A stretch of DNA of 26,440 nucleotides from Saccoglossus kowalevskii (lineage: Eukaryota; Hemichordata; Enteropneusta; Harrimaniidae): contig NW_003149271.1 in NCBI RefSeq assembly GCF_000003605.2, positions 589,284-615,723 of the forward strand, written 5' to 3'. Below, one piece after another: positions 1 to 11,780 of this stretch. The stretch's first letter is position 1, and every line of letters starts with the position of its first letter. Both the position numbers and the translations under genes were made by a program. A model generated the notes under the pieces. The model had not been told where the DNA came from and did no database searches. It worked only from the letters and a program-made list of their open reading frames with translations.

Positions 1-120
1 ATATTGTCCTTCACAGTGAAGGTTAATGCAGATATATTGTAAATTAAATTACAGAGGTAACACTACAATACATTTCCCTTCACATTCCCCTGTATTACAT
101 AACAATCTTTGAGCTGAGGC

Positions 121-155
121 AGTTATGGTTCTACAACCATCACCAGTTCTCTTGT
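121..155 (+). repeat. Short duplicated segment, copy 1
   Basis: The sequence GTTATGGTTCTACA followed by CCAGTTCTCTTGTT occurs here and again at 435-462. This copy carries seven extra bases (ACCATCA) between the two blocks. The contexts outside the blocks differ, so this is either a small dispersed repeat or a local duplication. Its function is unknown. Confidence 0.55.
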
Positions 156-434
156 TTTTGTTTATTCTTATTGAAAACCAAATTGCAGCGCCGATTTTTT
201 CAACTGATTAAAATTATAATTTGGCACTTTTATTAAAGGCCAACAGAATATTGTGAGAGAATGTCTGTCCCAGGATCTCACAATTGTAGGAATTAACCAC
301 TGCCCCTTGAAGAAATAAATATTGCACATATGGTCTTTTATCATAGATACATCTAATATTGAAAATATATTGAAATACCAAAAAAGTGTCCCAGTTGCAT
401 TATTTTCATGTTTGTGGTAACGTGCAGTTATGCT

Positions 435-462
435 GTTATGGTTCTACACCAGTTCTCTTGTT
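435..462 (+). repeat. Short duplicated segment, copy 2
   Basis: This is the partner of the segment at 121-155. It lacks the seven-base insertion and is otherwise identical across 28 bases. The two copies are about 310 bp apart in the same orientation. Confidence 0.55.
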
Positions 463-814
463 GAATTTTGTCATGGTGTCATTCCATTGACTGTGGTGCT
501 ATAACTGCTTGGGTTAATAAAGATATAGACAACAAAGAATTAATTCTGTTGTGAAAAAAAATAATATTATTGGTTATACTTGTACAGATGCAAAACTAAC
601 CAAATTATAGAATTTCTGAAAGCTTGTACTACGATTCATCTTGTTTTTGTATGATTTGCATAATTACTATGATTGGATGGCAATTATCTCATGACCAAAC
701 TTATCCATATTTATTTTAATAATATTTATTTTGATAAAAGCAGTATTTTGGGTTTATATGATTAAACAAAGATTTTAGAGAATCTGTAATGAAAAGGGGA
801 ATAACATACTGTGT

Positions 815-828
815 GTTTCCATAGCAAC
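815..828. promoter_or_regulatory. X-box-like palindrome GTTTCCATAGCAAC
   Basis: This 14-mer fits the RFX-family X-box pattern (GTTNCCATRGNAAC, two half-sites around CAT). The sequence match is direct. That an RFX-type factor binds it is inference from the known motif. It belongs to a scattered set of similar sites in this window, each in a different context. Confidence 0.5.
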
Positions 829-1707
829 ATACTCATCACTCAAAAAAAAAAATGCAGCCACTTTAATTCATATTATAGATTATGTGTATTGAAAAGATAA
901 TGATGCGAAAACTTTGACGCTCATTATGTCAGTAATAATAGAGAAGTACTTCACAATCACCGTGGTGATGATGATACGTTATAAAGTCGTGACAAGATTC
1001 AGTTTTGATTTTCAAATCAATTGTGCATGGACACTTCAATGAGGTTTAGTTTACCAAGTACATTGTCGTGATGAATGGATTATTAATGCATATAATATTT
1101 GTTAATGTGTTACGCATCCCTGACAATTACATTAAATTACAGTAAAATGTTGAATTATGTATCAGTTAAACCGACCTTAAACCGAGCAGTAGCAGCACAA
1201 ATGCGAAAAAATATGACAAATCTTTGGGAGATTAATGATTACATTAAGCTGTATTTATGGCGTAACCCATTTGCATAGTTGCGCATGCTTTGAGCAAGGT
1301 CAGTTTCGCTTGCCTTTTTGTTTTAGTCAAGTCATGCATCTCACCTTTCTCTATGATAATAACTACAATTTCAACCCTTCAGTATAGAAAATAACTAAAC
1401 AACCAGTCACAGAGGCTGCAAACACTGTGCAGTTGTTACTTCACCAGACGCTGAAGTTGAAGTTCTCCAGAGAAGAAGGAAAAATTCTATGAATAATACG
1501 AGTACTCTGGCCGCTTGTGCGAGCTGAGTACGGGGGTGTCCCACAGCGTGCCCCTTTTTTTGCCAAAATAAATTACGTTTTATCATTTACATTGTTGTGC
1601 GGGGTCATAAACAGTTGTTTTTGTTGTTGTCAGACTTGATTTGAATATTTGTCTCTGCTAATTAACGACTGTGAATTACTGTATTTTAACTGCAATAAGC
1701 CATAAGC

Positions 1708-1846
1708 TTGAAGGGCAGTGGTCGTCACGCTGCGCATGTGCGACATTTGTGTTGATAAACAGTGATTATCCCATAATCCATAGCACTCTTCTAATGAAAA
1801 TCACAAGTATGACTTGCACGTATTACCGCCGACGACTCCTTCGATA
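1708..1846 (+). mobile_element. TTAA-type MITE, copy 1 (degraded right end)
   Basis: About 80 bases from the left end closely match the element at 17134-17288, including the core CTGCGCATGTGCGAC and the following TTGATAAACA-type stretch. The left end reads TTGAAGGGCAGTGGTCGTC. The right end keeps GACGACT in inverted orientation but is otherwise diverged. The element has no coding capacity. An open frame that crosses it (1671-1862) is most likely incidental. The core resembles an NRF1-type palindrome (TGCGCATGCGCA with one change), which may simply be part of the element. Confidence 0.6.
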
Positions 1847-2829
1847 CCTTCCAATAATCTGAAAAATACCTACCGGTAATTAAAGTTTGATAATGTTTCA
1901 GTTTGTACTCGTTGATCTGCGCAACAGCCAAAGTCACCATCTTTGTTTATATGAGGCCACCACTCTGGTATGGGGCATTACTCCCAGAAAATATCAATAT
2001 GTGCCACCGTGATTTGCTGAAAATCACAAGATATGTGAATTATATTTTTTCCAAATTGGCCATAAATTACAAAACATTCAGAAAAAGTGTTTTAACATGA
2101 CTGTATTTTCTTTGATTTACCTACTTATCTTTGAAGGGTGATGGTTGTTGCACTGCATCCTGATTGATATGGGACTCATAGCAACTCATTTAATGTAAAA
2201 TACATTGTTTGTTTACATGGAATATGAACATGTGCTGCACAATCACCACCCTTTAAGTGAAAATTGCAAATAAAATTTACTATACGATAATAATAATTCA
2301 CAATAACTGATATATTACTGTATAGAATTTATAAATAGATATAAATATTAAAATTATGATGAGTTCATTTAGCCTGAACATTTTAATTTCCAGAAAATTG
2401 AAATAATTATGTGTTCTGCTAAATATTTTATTGGGAAATTTTCAATATGAATGCAAACAAATTACCTTTAAATAGTAGTTTTTATTATTAAATGATAATT
2501 AATATTTTATCACTGAGAAACACTTCTTTGAGATTTTTTAAGTGTTTTTTTATTTTTAATAACTCAATGTTATATATTTAGATGAGTGCAACAAGAAATT
2601 TGCATAAATGGGGTCAAAGATCATGTGGTTCTCATGTTTACAATGTTGTCACATGTTGTTGAGAATGCAAAATCAAACCAAATTTATTTTGTGATATTTC
2701 CATAATTATTGTAGAATACAGGGTGTAAAATAAAGAAATTAGAAATTTAAATTTACGCTTTATCTTAAAGGTGAAAAAAAGTCTTTAATACGATCATTCT
2801 CAAGTTAGGGAAAATACTGTTAAGGACAA

Positions 2830-2848
2830 TTTTTTTTTTTTTTTTTTT
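2830..2848 (+). repeat. Poly-T tract (19 T)
   Basis: An uninterrupted run of 19 T is followed by GCTTGG. On the minus strand it would read as a poly-A tract. No recognisable retroelement body is adjacent, so it is called only as a homopolymer. Confidence 0.85.
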
Positions 2849-2900
2849 GCTTGGAAATAGGTTTTTTCAAAGTAACTCTATAAAACTTGGATAAAGGTTT

Positions 2901-2914
2901 GTTGTCATAGCAAC
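2901..2914. promoter_or_regulatory. X-box-like palindrome GTTGTCATAGCAAC
   Basis: This is a full 14-bp match to the X-box half-site arrangement (GTTGYCAT plus ATRGCAAC). The motif identity is visible. Factor binding is inferred from known RFX motifs. Confidence 0.5.
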
Positions 2915-4134
2915 ATTCCTGCACATTCAGTTATGCTTCCATTCTTACAATAACAGTGTATTCCTTGGAGCATTTTAGAACAATTTTATTGACGTATACC
3001 ACGAATAATAAATGCACTCGTCTCTTTGACCAAAGATTCCACAAATGTGAAATTACTTCCATATATGTCTTGAGGCATGGTCCATCACAATAGCATAGGA
3101 TAATAATAGATAATTAAAAAATGCACCAATAATTCTACTAATAACTATTTTCGCACCATTTTATGAATAAATTTCGACAAATTTAATAAAGTAAATGAAT
3201 AAATATCCTGACAGTTTTGTCATATTAGCACGTTTTTGATTAACTTATAGTTGGAAGTGTTGGGCCTTGTAGTTATAAGGCAGTGTCATTCAACGGTCTA
3301 TATGCAAATTAAGACAGACAAGGTTAATTAGTAATTACTGTGACATTTAATTAACTTAACATATTTTCAAGTAGATTCACACTGAATCATTGCATCTGAT
3401 TGGAGAACAGTGTTTGACCAATCATATGCAGTGTAAGTGATTCTAATAAGATAAGGCCTACAATTTTGAAATGAAATGAAGTGGGCAATAAGGTATTTAT
3501 GTAAGCCTATCACAGATGGTGAACCATTAAACAGACCAAATATTTGTTTAACAAATCGCATACAATGTAACATCTGCAATTGTCAAATTATTTCATAAGT
3601 CTGTGAATTAGTAATGATAACAACCAATTTGTTGCTATTTTTAAAATAGCAGTGACCTAGGGTATATGTGGTAGAAAAATATTTTAATTATTCCAAGAGC
3701 TACCTCACTGTGGGACTCCCTTCAGATTTAATATAAATATCAAATATGGAAATAAAATTCTTAGTTGACAACAAAAGATGTACATTCATTCCCGGTTTAG
3801 TTATTACCATTTCATTTCTGATGTTTGTACAACTATATGTATTACTAAGAGAAATGGGCGCTTGTGGCAGAGTCGAGGAAATCATTTACCCCCATGTCAC
3901 ACTGCATGAAAGTGAAGTTAAGGAGAACATACTTTACTTTACTGAATGTTCCTATTTATTGAAAATTTTCCGTTCTGATTTTTTCAAACAATATCAATAA
4001 ATATATTTTCATACAGATTTTTGCACTGACACAATTGTTGTATTTTTGAGTCAATGTGGATATAGATTCATAAACCACAATTTTCTTCCAAAGATAATTA
4101 AATATTAATTGTCTGTGAGGTTATGTGTACTTCA

Positions 4135-4148
4135 GTTGTCATGGCAAC
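4135..4148. promoter_or_regulatory. X-box-like palindrome GTTGTCATGGCAAC
   Basis: This differs by one base from the perfect palindrome GTTGCCATGGCAAC. Together with the sites at 4250 and 4414 it forms the densest cluster in the window, three sites within 300 bp. Confidence 0.55.
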
Positions 4149-4249
4149 CAATGAAAAAAAATATTCAAGAGCAAACTTTACTTTATAGTGGATTTCAATT
4201 TAAACCCAAATTTCATTAAAATTCAAATTCAAAATGAGCCCCATCAGTT

Positions 4250-4263
4250 GTTGCTATGGAAAC
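4250..4263. promoter_or_regulatory. X-box-like palindrome GTTGCTATGGAAAC
   Basis: This is a good RFX-type site: GTTGCTATGG followed by AAAC. It lies 101 bp from the site at 4148. The flanking bases are not shared with other sites, which argues against a simple transposon origin for the set. Confidence 0.55.
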
Positions 4264-4413
4264 AAGCTTGTTTATTCGCATGGTATTTAGGATCACTGAC
4301 TTTTTCAAATTTCTGAAAATTGCTGGCACAAAAAAACAGACTTCAAAGATGACTTGATAACCTTCACCACATATAAGCAGTGTGCTCCTAAATTTTTGAA
4401 TATCCTCATTCAT

Positions 4414-4427
4414 GTAACCATAGTAAC
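4414..4427. promoter_or_regulatory. X-box-like palindrome GTAACCATAGTAAC
   Basis: GTAACCAT faces ATAGTAAC, giving near-perfect dyad symmetry in an X-box layout. It is the third site of the 4.1-4.4 kb cluster. A weaker relative, GGCTACCAGGCAAC, follows at 4513-4526. Confidence 0.5.
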
Positions 4428-5659
4428 TAACATTGCCTTGTCTTTCTAAAGAGCTGCATCACTTTTGGAACTATACGCCTACATAAGAAAAGGTTTAATG
4501 GTGTAATAAAATGGCTACCAGGCAACGAAAGATCGGAGGTGATAGTAGATTTACTTGGAGTCATTTTCTAAATTATACAATTCAAAAATACAGGCAACAT
4601 TTCCGAGTAATTCACATGGCAATTTCCATGATCTCACCTCTCATCATTACCAAGCCTGCTGTGTTAGTTCTGGAGGGAAATAATTATAGTGTGAAGTTGT
4701 GAAAGCATTTGTAGTGATGTAAGCCAAGATTCAATGAAAAAGTGTTGACAGTTACAGCTTATCAATCATTGTACTGTGTGTATCTATTCTCTTTTATTTT
4801 TGAGCTTTCACAGATTTTTTTATCATGCCATTTTTTATTGAATTCTATAAGCATTAAGTTTGGTTTCCCTCATAGTTGTGTCATGAATTGAAAGATTGTT
4901 ACAAGGTTATGTGACTATATATTTAGTTACATATTATTTAATGAAGTCGTCTCATTTTGGTTAGTTTAGACGAATCTCTCAGTATTTTGTCTATGGTCTT
5001 AAAGGTGTGACTTTTCAGTGCAACATAATCTGAGTAGTCATTTAGGTAAAATATTGTTTTTCCATCGTTTTTAGTATGTTCCCATGGTTTTTATAACCAA
5101 ATCATTCAACTTTATTCTAATGATGTTGAGCAATTTGATAAAACAAAACTTTAACAAATGTGAACAAATGAAAAATATTCTAATTAACATATAAGAGAAA
5201 ATTTGAACGGAAATGTGAAAGTGGAAGTCGTGTGATGATACAGCTTTTGCCATATAAATATCCATGAAAACCAATGTAAACTACATGCAAATAATTAGAA
5301 AATATGATTTATACAGATATCTCCCTCCAGCAAAAAGAGCCAAAATAAAATACCCCAAGCAGAAAATGTTTTTTGTACTTTTTAAAAGCTTATTTCTTCC
5401 AAATTCATTTTATTACTAACATCAAAATAGAATATTTTACCTGTTTATCTTCTCAAATAAACAACCTTTGTTGTATTTTTTATTCAGAGTTTAAAATAAT
5501 CTGATAATCCTGATAATCTGTAAGCTGGAAAACGAACAGTTGGAAGCCCCGGCAAAATTGACCCCCTAGGTATATAATTTTTAACAATAAATGAATCTAC
5601 ATATCCATCTGGGGATTGGAATATTTTACAAGTAGAACAAACTGAGAAAGAATAATTAT

Positions 5660-6088
5660 AATTTTCATTCATTCAGGCAGGCAGGTAGAGAGTCTGTAAG
5701 TCAGCCAGTTATGTAGTCAGTATGCAACAATTAATTTAATTCATATATTTATTCAGCCAGCCAGTCATTCACTCGTTCCTGCATTCAGTCATTCATTCAA
5801 TCACTCTGATTTAGTCAGTCAAGTCAGTGTTTTTCACTCACTCACTGAGTCGCCACTCATAATTCATTCATTCTTTCACTCATTCATTCATTTGTTCATT
5901 CATCTCCTCACTCATTGATTCAGAGGTTCACTCAGATTAGTTCATTCATTCACTTACTTGGGCATTTAGGTAAACAGTCTGTAAGTCTGCCAGTTATATA
6001 GATAAACAGTGTAATTAAATTCATTCATTCCTACATTCAGTCATTCATTGAATCACTCATTCAGTCAGTCAGTCTTTTTCACTAATTC
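5660..6088 (+). repeat. Degenerate tetranucleotide tract (ATTC/ACTC/AGTC)
   Basis: This is a long run of diverged 4-bp steps such as TTCATTCATTCA, CAGTCAGTCA and CACTCACTCA. Inside it is a higher-order duplication. The segment beginning AGTCTGTAAG at 5691 recurs at 5976, offset by 285 bp, and both copies run on into the same series of TCATTC and AGTCAGTC steps. The tract leads directly into the regular minisatellite at 6089 and is probably its older, decayed edge. Confidence 0.75.
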
Positions 6089-6625
6089 ACTGATTTCCCA
6101 CTCACAATTCACTCACTCACTCACTGATTTCCCACTCACAATTCACTCACTCACTGATTTCCCACTCACAATTCACTCACTCACTCACTGATACCCCACT
6201 CACAATTCACTCACTCACTCACTGATTTCCCACTCACAATTCACTCACTCACTCACTGATTTCCCACTCACAATTCACTCACTCACTCACTCACTGATTT
6301 TCCACTCACAATTCACTCACTCACTCACTCACTGATACCCCACTCACAATTCACTCACTCACTCACTGAATTCCCACTCACAATTCACTCACTCACTCAC
6401 TGATTTCCCACTCACAATTCACTCACTCACTCACTCACTGATTTCCCACTCACAATTCACTCACTCACTCACTGATTTCCCACTCACAATTCACTCACTC
6501 ACTCACTGATTTCCCACTCACAATTCACTCACTCACTCACTCACTGATTTCCCACTCACAATTTACTCACTCACTCACTGATTTCCCACTCACAATTCAC
6601 TCGCTCGCTCGCTCGCTCACTCACT
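6089..6625 (+). repeat. CACT minisatellite, 15 units of about 30-38 bp
   Basis: Fifteen units each contain TGATTTCCCACTCACAATT (or a near variant such as TGATACCCCACT), followed by a short run of CACT steps. Unit lengths differ in multiples of four because the number of CACT steps varies, so a microsatellite expands inside a minisatellite. The last unit carries four TCGC steps in place of TCAC, the only CpG-containing steps in the array. No protein is implied. Confidence 0.95.
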
Positions 6626-6649
6626 GAGTATATTTAATATTCAATTGAA

Positions 6650-6880
6650 GTCCCCTTTATTACTACTTTAACACAACGATATAATAGTGATTCACCAATA
6701 GATGTAATTATTAGTGATGTCACAAAGTCTCTTCCTTTCTTTCATTTTATTAGTTTTAGTTATATTTGTAACTTTGTTTTTGTTTTTGTTCTGTCATTAT
6801 TTTATATATATTACCTTTATTGTATTGATCAATCCCATATTGTGGATACGATTTCAATAAAGTTATTATTATTATTACAC
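6650..6880 (+). mobile_element. Possible 3' tail of a truncated non-LTR retroelement
   Basis: The segment ends in ATTGTGGATACGATTTCAATAAAG followed by repeated TTA, that is, a polyadenylation-like AATAAA and a short 3-bp microsatellite tail. That ending is typical of several non-LTR (LINE) families. No reverse transcriptase coding sequence is present, so if this is an element it is severely 5' truncated. The left boundary is a guess, placed just after the CACT array. An ordinary transcript end is an alternative. Confidence 0.35.
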
Positions 6881-7314
6881 AAAAACATCATCCTGTTTTC
6901 CTGAGATTAATGTTACGTGGTTAGATAAAAACATTACATGAGGATGTGTCTTTATTTGGCTAAATACGAGCAATTTAACATCTTAGTTTTTCCAATCCTG
7001 AAATGGTTAACTTTCACAGAACCTATGCTCTTGACTAATGACTGTGGCCTGTTATGTTGTGGAAAATGCATTTTGTTTAACTTTGTTTGACTGCCTTAAG
7101 GTATGATTGAATAAAACAAATTGAAAGCAAAATGTTTCTTCTACTGATTTTTTTCTTCTGGTTTGTCCCTTGGTATATAGTTTGAAGTCTTTTTTTGATG
7201 TTTTTGATTAATCAGTTCTAATTATAACGATCCCAAGACAATGCTACAGTGCAGTCAACATGCTAGTTGTTTTTTGGTTTCTGTAATAATTTATGGCAAT
7301 GAAGGTAATGAGTT

Positions 7315-7535
7315 GTTTATTTCTATTGTCATTTTGTATTCCTATTGTCATCTGTCTATTGTCAACTTATTTCTATTGTCATTTGTTTCTTGCTATTGTT
7401 TTTATGCCTATTGTCAAGTTTTTAATTCTATTGCCATTTTTATGTAATTTTTATTCAACTTATTTTTATTCAACTTATTTTTAAACTTTTTAATTCAGTT
7501 GTAAACTATTGATCACCATTGTCAACTTATTTCTG
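7315..7535 (+). repeat. Degenerate CTATTGTCA repeat
   Basis: CTATTGTCA or a one-base variant recurs irregularly every 14-35 bases, with several TTATTTCT and CAACTTATTT spacers. The repeat period is not constant. The overlapping open frames at 7241-7484 are products of this pyrimidine-rich repeat and are not called as genes. Confidence 0.6.
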
Positions 7536-7862
7536 TAATTCATGCTTTAAATAAATATATGCAAAAATCACTGATGGTACATTTTCTATTACACCATTCA
7601 AAATTTATCTGCACGTAATTTATAACTGTTTTTTTCAAAACAGTTTTTATTATCACATACCAGTATTCATTTTCCAAATTCAATTAAGACATTTTTCATT
7701 ATTATGTGACTATGACAGCCAATCAGATTTGTGCATTGCAAGTCAACAGATATTTCAGAATTTTCCTGATGATTCATTCAAGTTCCGTCCTCCTAATTTA
7801 CGGCAATAACTTGTCAAGGAGACATAATATTTGGTAATAAAATTGGGTGAACACATGTCTAA

Positions 7863-8048
7863 TACTGTAAAATACCTTATTTTCGCTTGGAATTAATTTT
7901 CGCTATTTTCGCTGAAGGGATGATTTAGTGAAAATAAAATCTAGTGAATATAACTTTTTTCCTATATTTCACTTTCAACTCATACAAAACACCCAAATGG
8001 CCTTTTCAGGGAAAATTAATTCCAGCTAAAGTAAAATATTTTACAGCA
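7863..8048 (+). mobile_element. TA-flanked foldback MITE, copy 1 (186 bp)
   Basis: The left end reads TACTGTAAAATACCTTATTT and the right end is its inverted partner, TATTTTACAGCA. The termini fit TA-CTGTAA...TTACAG-TA, with the right TA mutated to CA. Compared with the 212-bp copy at 10940, about 22-26 interior bases are missing (the stretch with AAAGATCAGTGAAAATAA). The interior is made of short modules (TTTTCGCT, AATTCCAGC) in both orientations. It encodes nothing, and would have needed transposase supplied in trans. The TA target suggests a Tc1/mariner-like source, which is inference. Confidence 0.8.
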
Positions 8049-10939
8049 ACATCCATAAAAGAAATCAGCACAACACATCTGTGTATGCTCTATTCTCGGG
8101 GTGGAGCTACTTCACAGAACAATTCATATTGTTAAGTAGTGCACCCCTGTACTATGTATTTCTATAGGCTTGTAGCTACATGAGTGGTTGTGGAAGGATG
8201 GTCGAAAAAAACAGTTAAAATGAAAGTTGAGAAAACAGCAGAAACTCATTTATGAGACAATCCTGAACAACCAAATTTATCTTCTTACACTGTTCAAGAA
8301 AGTCTCAACAACTAGCCCAAAAGTACAGTTTCTTGTGAGTTTTCGACCATTGTTTTTTTTATCGGTTTTGGTTGCCAGGCAGTGAAAATACCAGAATGTT
8401 TGCTCCCAAGAATAAGTAGTGTAAGGATTTATGCAAATGTGTCTATGAACATCTCATATTTCAATGATTCCGGTTTAGCTGTAAATTTATGTTCTTCCAT
8501 TTGTGATTTTCTTTTTCTATGACATCTCTGATTTATTTATTATCACATGCTTTGTGAAAAACATAGCCAACAAGTATAGTTTTTTGTATCTTTTTAAAAA
8601 TTTCCACCAATTTTAAACCTTAGGGTCTTGAATTGCATTAAAATGACTTCTTAGGATTTTTACTAGCAGCTCTTTGACTGTTGTATATTAAAATCACATG
8701 CTGTGATAAAGTGTATTTCGCATTCTAGTTTATTACAATGTTTGCAAAGTATGTCTTGAATTTGTGTTTTTGGCCTTTGGCGATGACAAATTTCAATTTG
8801 TAGGTTGTGGCAGCTTAACCTGAGTTGTGAAATTAGTTCGATAACATTTTTGTTATTCAGTATATTTAAAGTAAAATAACATGTTGGGTATTGTTTGTTT
8901 TTTTAAATGTACCGGTATGTTCTTAATTTTGAGTTCCTCAAAAAAAATTATTGTCGGTAAAACCTTCAAAACACTACTGATTAGCTAAAAAATCAATGCA
9001 GTATTACGTTCCATTCGAAAAAAGCGTCCTGGAATCATCTGTAGCCTGAAGCCAGAATATGGTTCTTTGACTAATCACATCATCCAACATTTTAAAACAT
9101 GTTTTGTAATCTATAGTCTAGCGGAAGGTAAAAAAAAATTAGTGTAAATTTCAATTTCATAAAAGTCAAATTTTTAATTTTGAAACGATCGAAAATCCCA
9201 AACAAAATTCCAGACTTTCTTGCAACAATTTTCCTGCACTTTTTTCTAATATTCTTCACTATTTCTGGAAGTGAACCCTAATTTTGTTGCCAATAGACAA
9301 AATTTGAGTCAATTTTCAGTTTTTACTCAGACAATTTGGCTATTTTTGTCTCAATTTTCTGAAGGAAAGTGCAGACTATTTAGTGAATTTGTGATGAAAA
9401 AAGGGAACTGGTGGTGAAAAGGTTAACACATCCCACACTGAATACCTACATGGATAAAAAAAAGAAAGAAAAGGATGCTGATGAGGTCTTTCAAACATTA
9501 ATTGTTATGGAAACCAGCTATACATAATTATTTTGATTGATTTGAAGTGTTTTTTAAAAATCAGTAAATAACTACACAAATCACAATTTGGTACACGGCC
9601 GTAATATTAATAACAATTGAAAAAAAATTCGGCTTAAAAATAGAATAAGAAAACTGCTGGTTAAAATTAATCTTTCTCTTCTAATTATGGTGATATACTC
9701 ACATTATTATTATTAAAAAAATTATAACTTTGTACTTTATAAATTTTGCTGGTAAGTATGGATATCAGTTGCTATGGTTTCTGGCATTTTGAAAATGCAA
9801 ACAATATTCTGACAAGAGGAACAAAATAATATAAAAAATGTGTTGAAATAATAATTAAAATCGTGAAAAATCCTAGACTGATATAATAATATTAGACTTG
9901 TATCTCATTGGAATAAATATAGTGGATTAAATTGTACCATGTTGTGTTAACAGTTGTGTGCACTTTAATCTATTGTTATTTTAAGAATAACATTGTTTTT
10001 GCTCTGACTCATTCAACAATTCTATTATATTTGATATACATCCCAAAGTGACTCGTAAAATCACAAAATAATTAAAGTTACAAATTTATATTGTCTTCTG
10101 TGTATTTTCCATTATGTAAATGTAATGATAACCTATCGGAGGGGGCGTAATCAACTTATGGAATAGCCAAAAAACGAATTCACATATGTTGAATTTACTG
10201 TATTTAGTGATTGTTATTCCTTCCTGGTAATGACAATAAATTTATACTACTGTTAATGCAGTAACAAAAGTGACAATGAAAAATATCATTTATTTACGTA
10301 CGTATAATGAGAAGCATTTCATTGCAATTGATCTGTGTATCCACAGAATGAATCGACTGCTGTACGATAATTATGCGAATTGTTTGTCAAATTTAAGCTG
10401 GTATATTTTCACATACATTTCTGAACTAATTTCTCTAAAACTACAAATTAATTTGATTTGTGAAAAAAGAAGAAGAAACAAAAGTTGACAACAGGAATGA
10501 CTTGACATTTTTAAGAACATATTTTCTATATATTTCAAATTTCATAATTATGTGTGGTCAAATAGTTGAATTTTTTATAACAATAACAAATCATGAAATT
10601 TGATTTTTTTATTTTATCAAATGGATGTGACAAAGTGAATTAATTATAGTGATTCTCCTTACGTGGAAAAATTAATCATCAGTTTTACAACTTTTTTTCT
10701 CCAGAATCTTTGATGGCACCACTATTAGGTTTTAGTCGCATATTTGTTTGCCTCATGCCAACGATATACTTTAAATCGTTTTTTCAAGAATTTTACAAAT
10801 TAGGAAACTGAAAAAGTGTTGTAGTGGCAAACATTTCACTGAGGTATACAACATCCTATGATCTATATATTGCCATGTGAGGGGAAAGTCGTTCATCATC
10901 TGGTGAACATGTTTTGGCATTTCATTAGAAAAAACTAGA
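8049..10939. other. AT-rich non-coding stretch
   Basis: No repeat array and no confident exon is seen. There are weak X-box relatives at 9501-9514 (ATTGTTATGGAAAC) and 9768-9781 (GTTGCTATGGTTTC), and a TACCGGTA palindrome at 8910. An open stretch of about 48 codons follows a good acceptor near 8381 but is not recognisable. A second acceptor near 10704 opens a frame of 34 codons, also unrecognised. Intronic or intergenic DNA is the best reading. Confidence 0.5.
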
Positions 10940-11151
10940 TACTGTAGAATACTTTATTTTCACTTGGAATTTATTTTCGCTATTTTCGCTGAAGGGATGA
11001 TTCCGTGAAAATAAAATCCAGCGAATATACTATTTTTCCTATATTTTACATTAAACTCATCAAAGATCAGTGAAAATAAATTCCATACAAAATGCCCAAA
11101 AAGCCTTTTCAGCGAAAATTAATTCCAGCGAAAATAAAGTATTCCACAGTA
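10940..11151 (+). mobile_element. TA-flanked foldback MITE, copy 2 (212 bp)
   Basis: This full-length copy is bounded by TACTGTAGAATACTTTATTT and the inverted ACTTTATT-type end closing with CCACAGTA. The TA duplication is intact on both sides. Its interior matches the copy at 7863 in the same orientation and the copy at 23969 in reverse. No open frame is present. Confidence 0.85.
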
Positions 11152-11780
11152 GTATTTTTAATGTCATTTTTTTATCATTATGGTCCATGGAGACTTTCAT
11201 TCCAAAATTTGCTGTCTTTGACTAATTGAGGTACTTTACTGGTAAAGGTAATAATATATAGATACTTAAAAAAGGGAGACTATTTTAAGAATCTAGTTAT
11301 TATTAAAAATCTGTTATAAATAATCTAAGAAAACAAGAACCGACCTAAGAATTCAGGAATTAAAAAATGTTTTTGATCCCCTGCGATGTTTCTATCTAAT
11401 TTGGTTTAGAGAAATTATAGAAAATTTGATCTGAAATTACGCTATATAAACCTGTACAGGATTAAGCACAAAATGAAATAAAACAAAAGTGCTTTCAAAA
11501 TGAATGATTGCAGTAAGGTAGGGCAGAACCATTATTTCAAAGGGGTGGTTGGACTAGAATCACAAAAACATTGACAACCAAAGGCGTGAATTATCTGTCT
11601 AGAGATTCAGTGAGTCACCCCCTCTAAATGTATCGCTAGTAGTTTTATATAAATCAATTTTTCATAATATTCCATGCAAATCACACAACTTTAACACTCC
11701 CCTATCTCGTCCCCCAACATCATAACAAAAAAAAAATGAGTGATGTAAATTGTAACATATGTATCTGCTCATCAATCAAA
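11152..11780. other. Non-coding spacer
   Basis: This is AT-rich unique sequence between the MITE and the 42-bp array. No motif or exon stands out apart from a partial X-box relative at 11181-11194 (TGGTCCATGGAGAC). Confidence 0.55.

Larger units (their letters stand above)
1..1490. other. AT-rich non-coding DNA
   Basis: No convincing exon is visible. The stretch is unique-looking AT-rich DNA with a short duplicated segment (121-155 and 435-462) and an X-box-like palindrome at 815-828. A phrase at about 1276 (GCATGCTTTGAGCAA) is shared with the dispersed repeat at 12.9-13.5 kb, so part of 1260-1300 may be a remnant of that family. An open stretch of about 40 codons at about 1396-1527 has a possible acceptor before it, but nothing about it is recognisable. 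Confidence 0.6.
2005..5655. other. Long AT-rich non-coding stretch
   Basis: No exon is supportable here. Notable contents are a 19-base poly-T run (2830-2848) and four strong X-box-like palindromes (2901, 4135, 4250, 4414). The rest is unique-looking, AT-rich sequence. An 84-codon frame at 3746-4000 contains one hydrophobic segment but has no other gene-like evidence. The stretch would suit a large intron or an intergenic spacer. Confidence 0.55.

Noticed and set aside
3746..4000. 84-codon plus-strand frame with one hydrophobic segment
   Set aside because: It is AT-rich, with no splice, homology or codon signal. Frames of this length are expected by chance in 26 kb of AT-rich DNA.
5484..5672. 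62-codon minus frame that looks protein-like (S-P-D-G-Y-V-D-S-F)
   Set aside because: Its downstream part runs into a short ATTATCAGATTATCAGG repeat. No acceptor, donor or recognisable family supports it.
6089..6625. CRISPR array possibility for the regularly spaced CACT units
   Set aside because: Units are contiguous with no unique spacers, and the surrounding DNA is eukaryotic in character.
8381..8524. 48-codon open frame after a TTGGTTGCCAG acceptor-like site
   Set aside because: The frame is already open upstream of the supposed acceptor, and its composition matches random AT-rich translation.
10705..10811. 34-codon frame after a strong acceptor (MAPLLGFSRIFVCLM...)
   Set aside because: It is short, hydrophobic and AT-biased, with no recognisable family and no partner exon. 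The acceptor-like tract may be chance.
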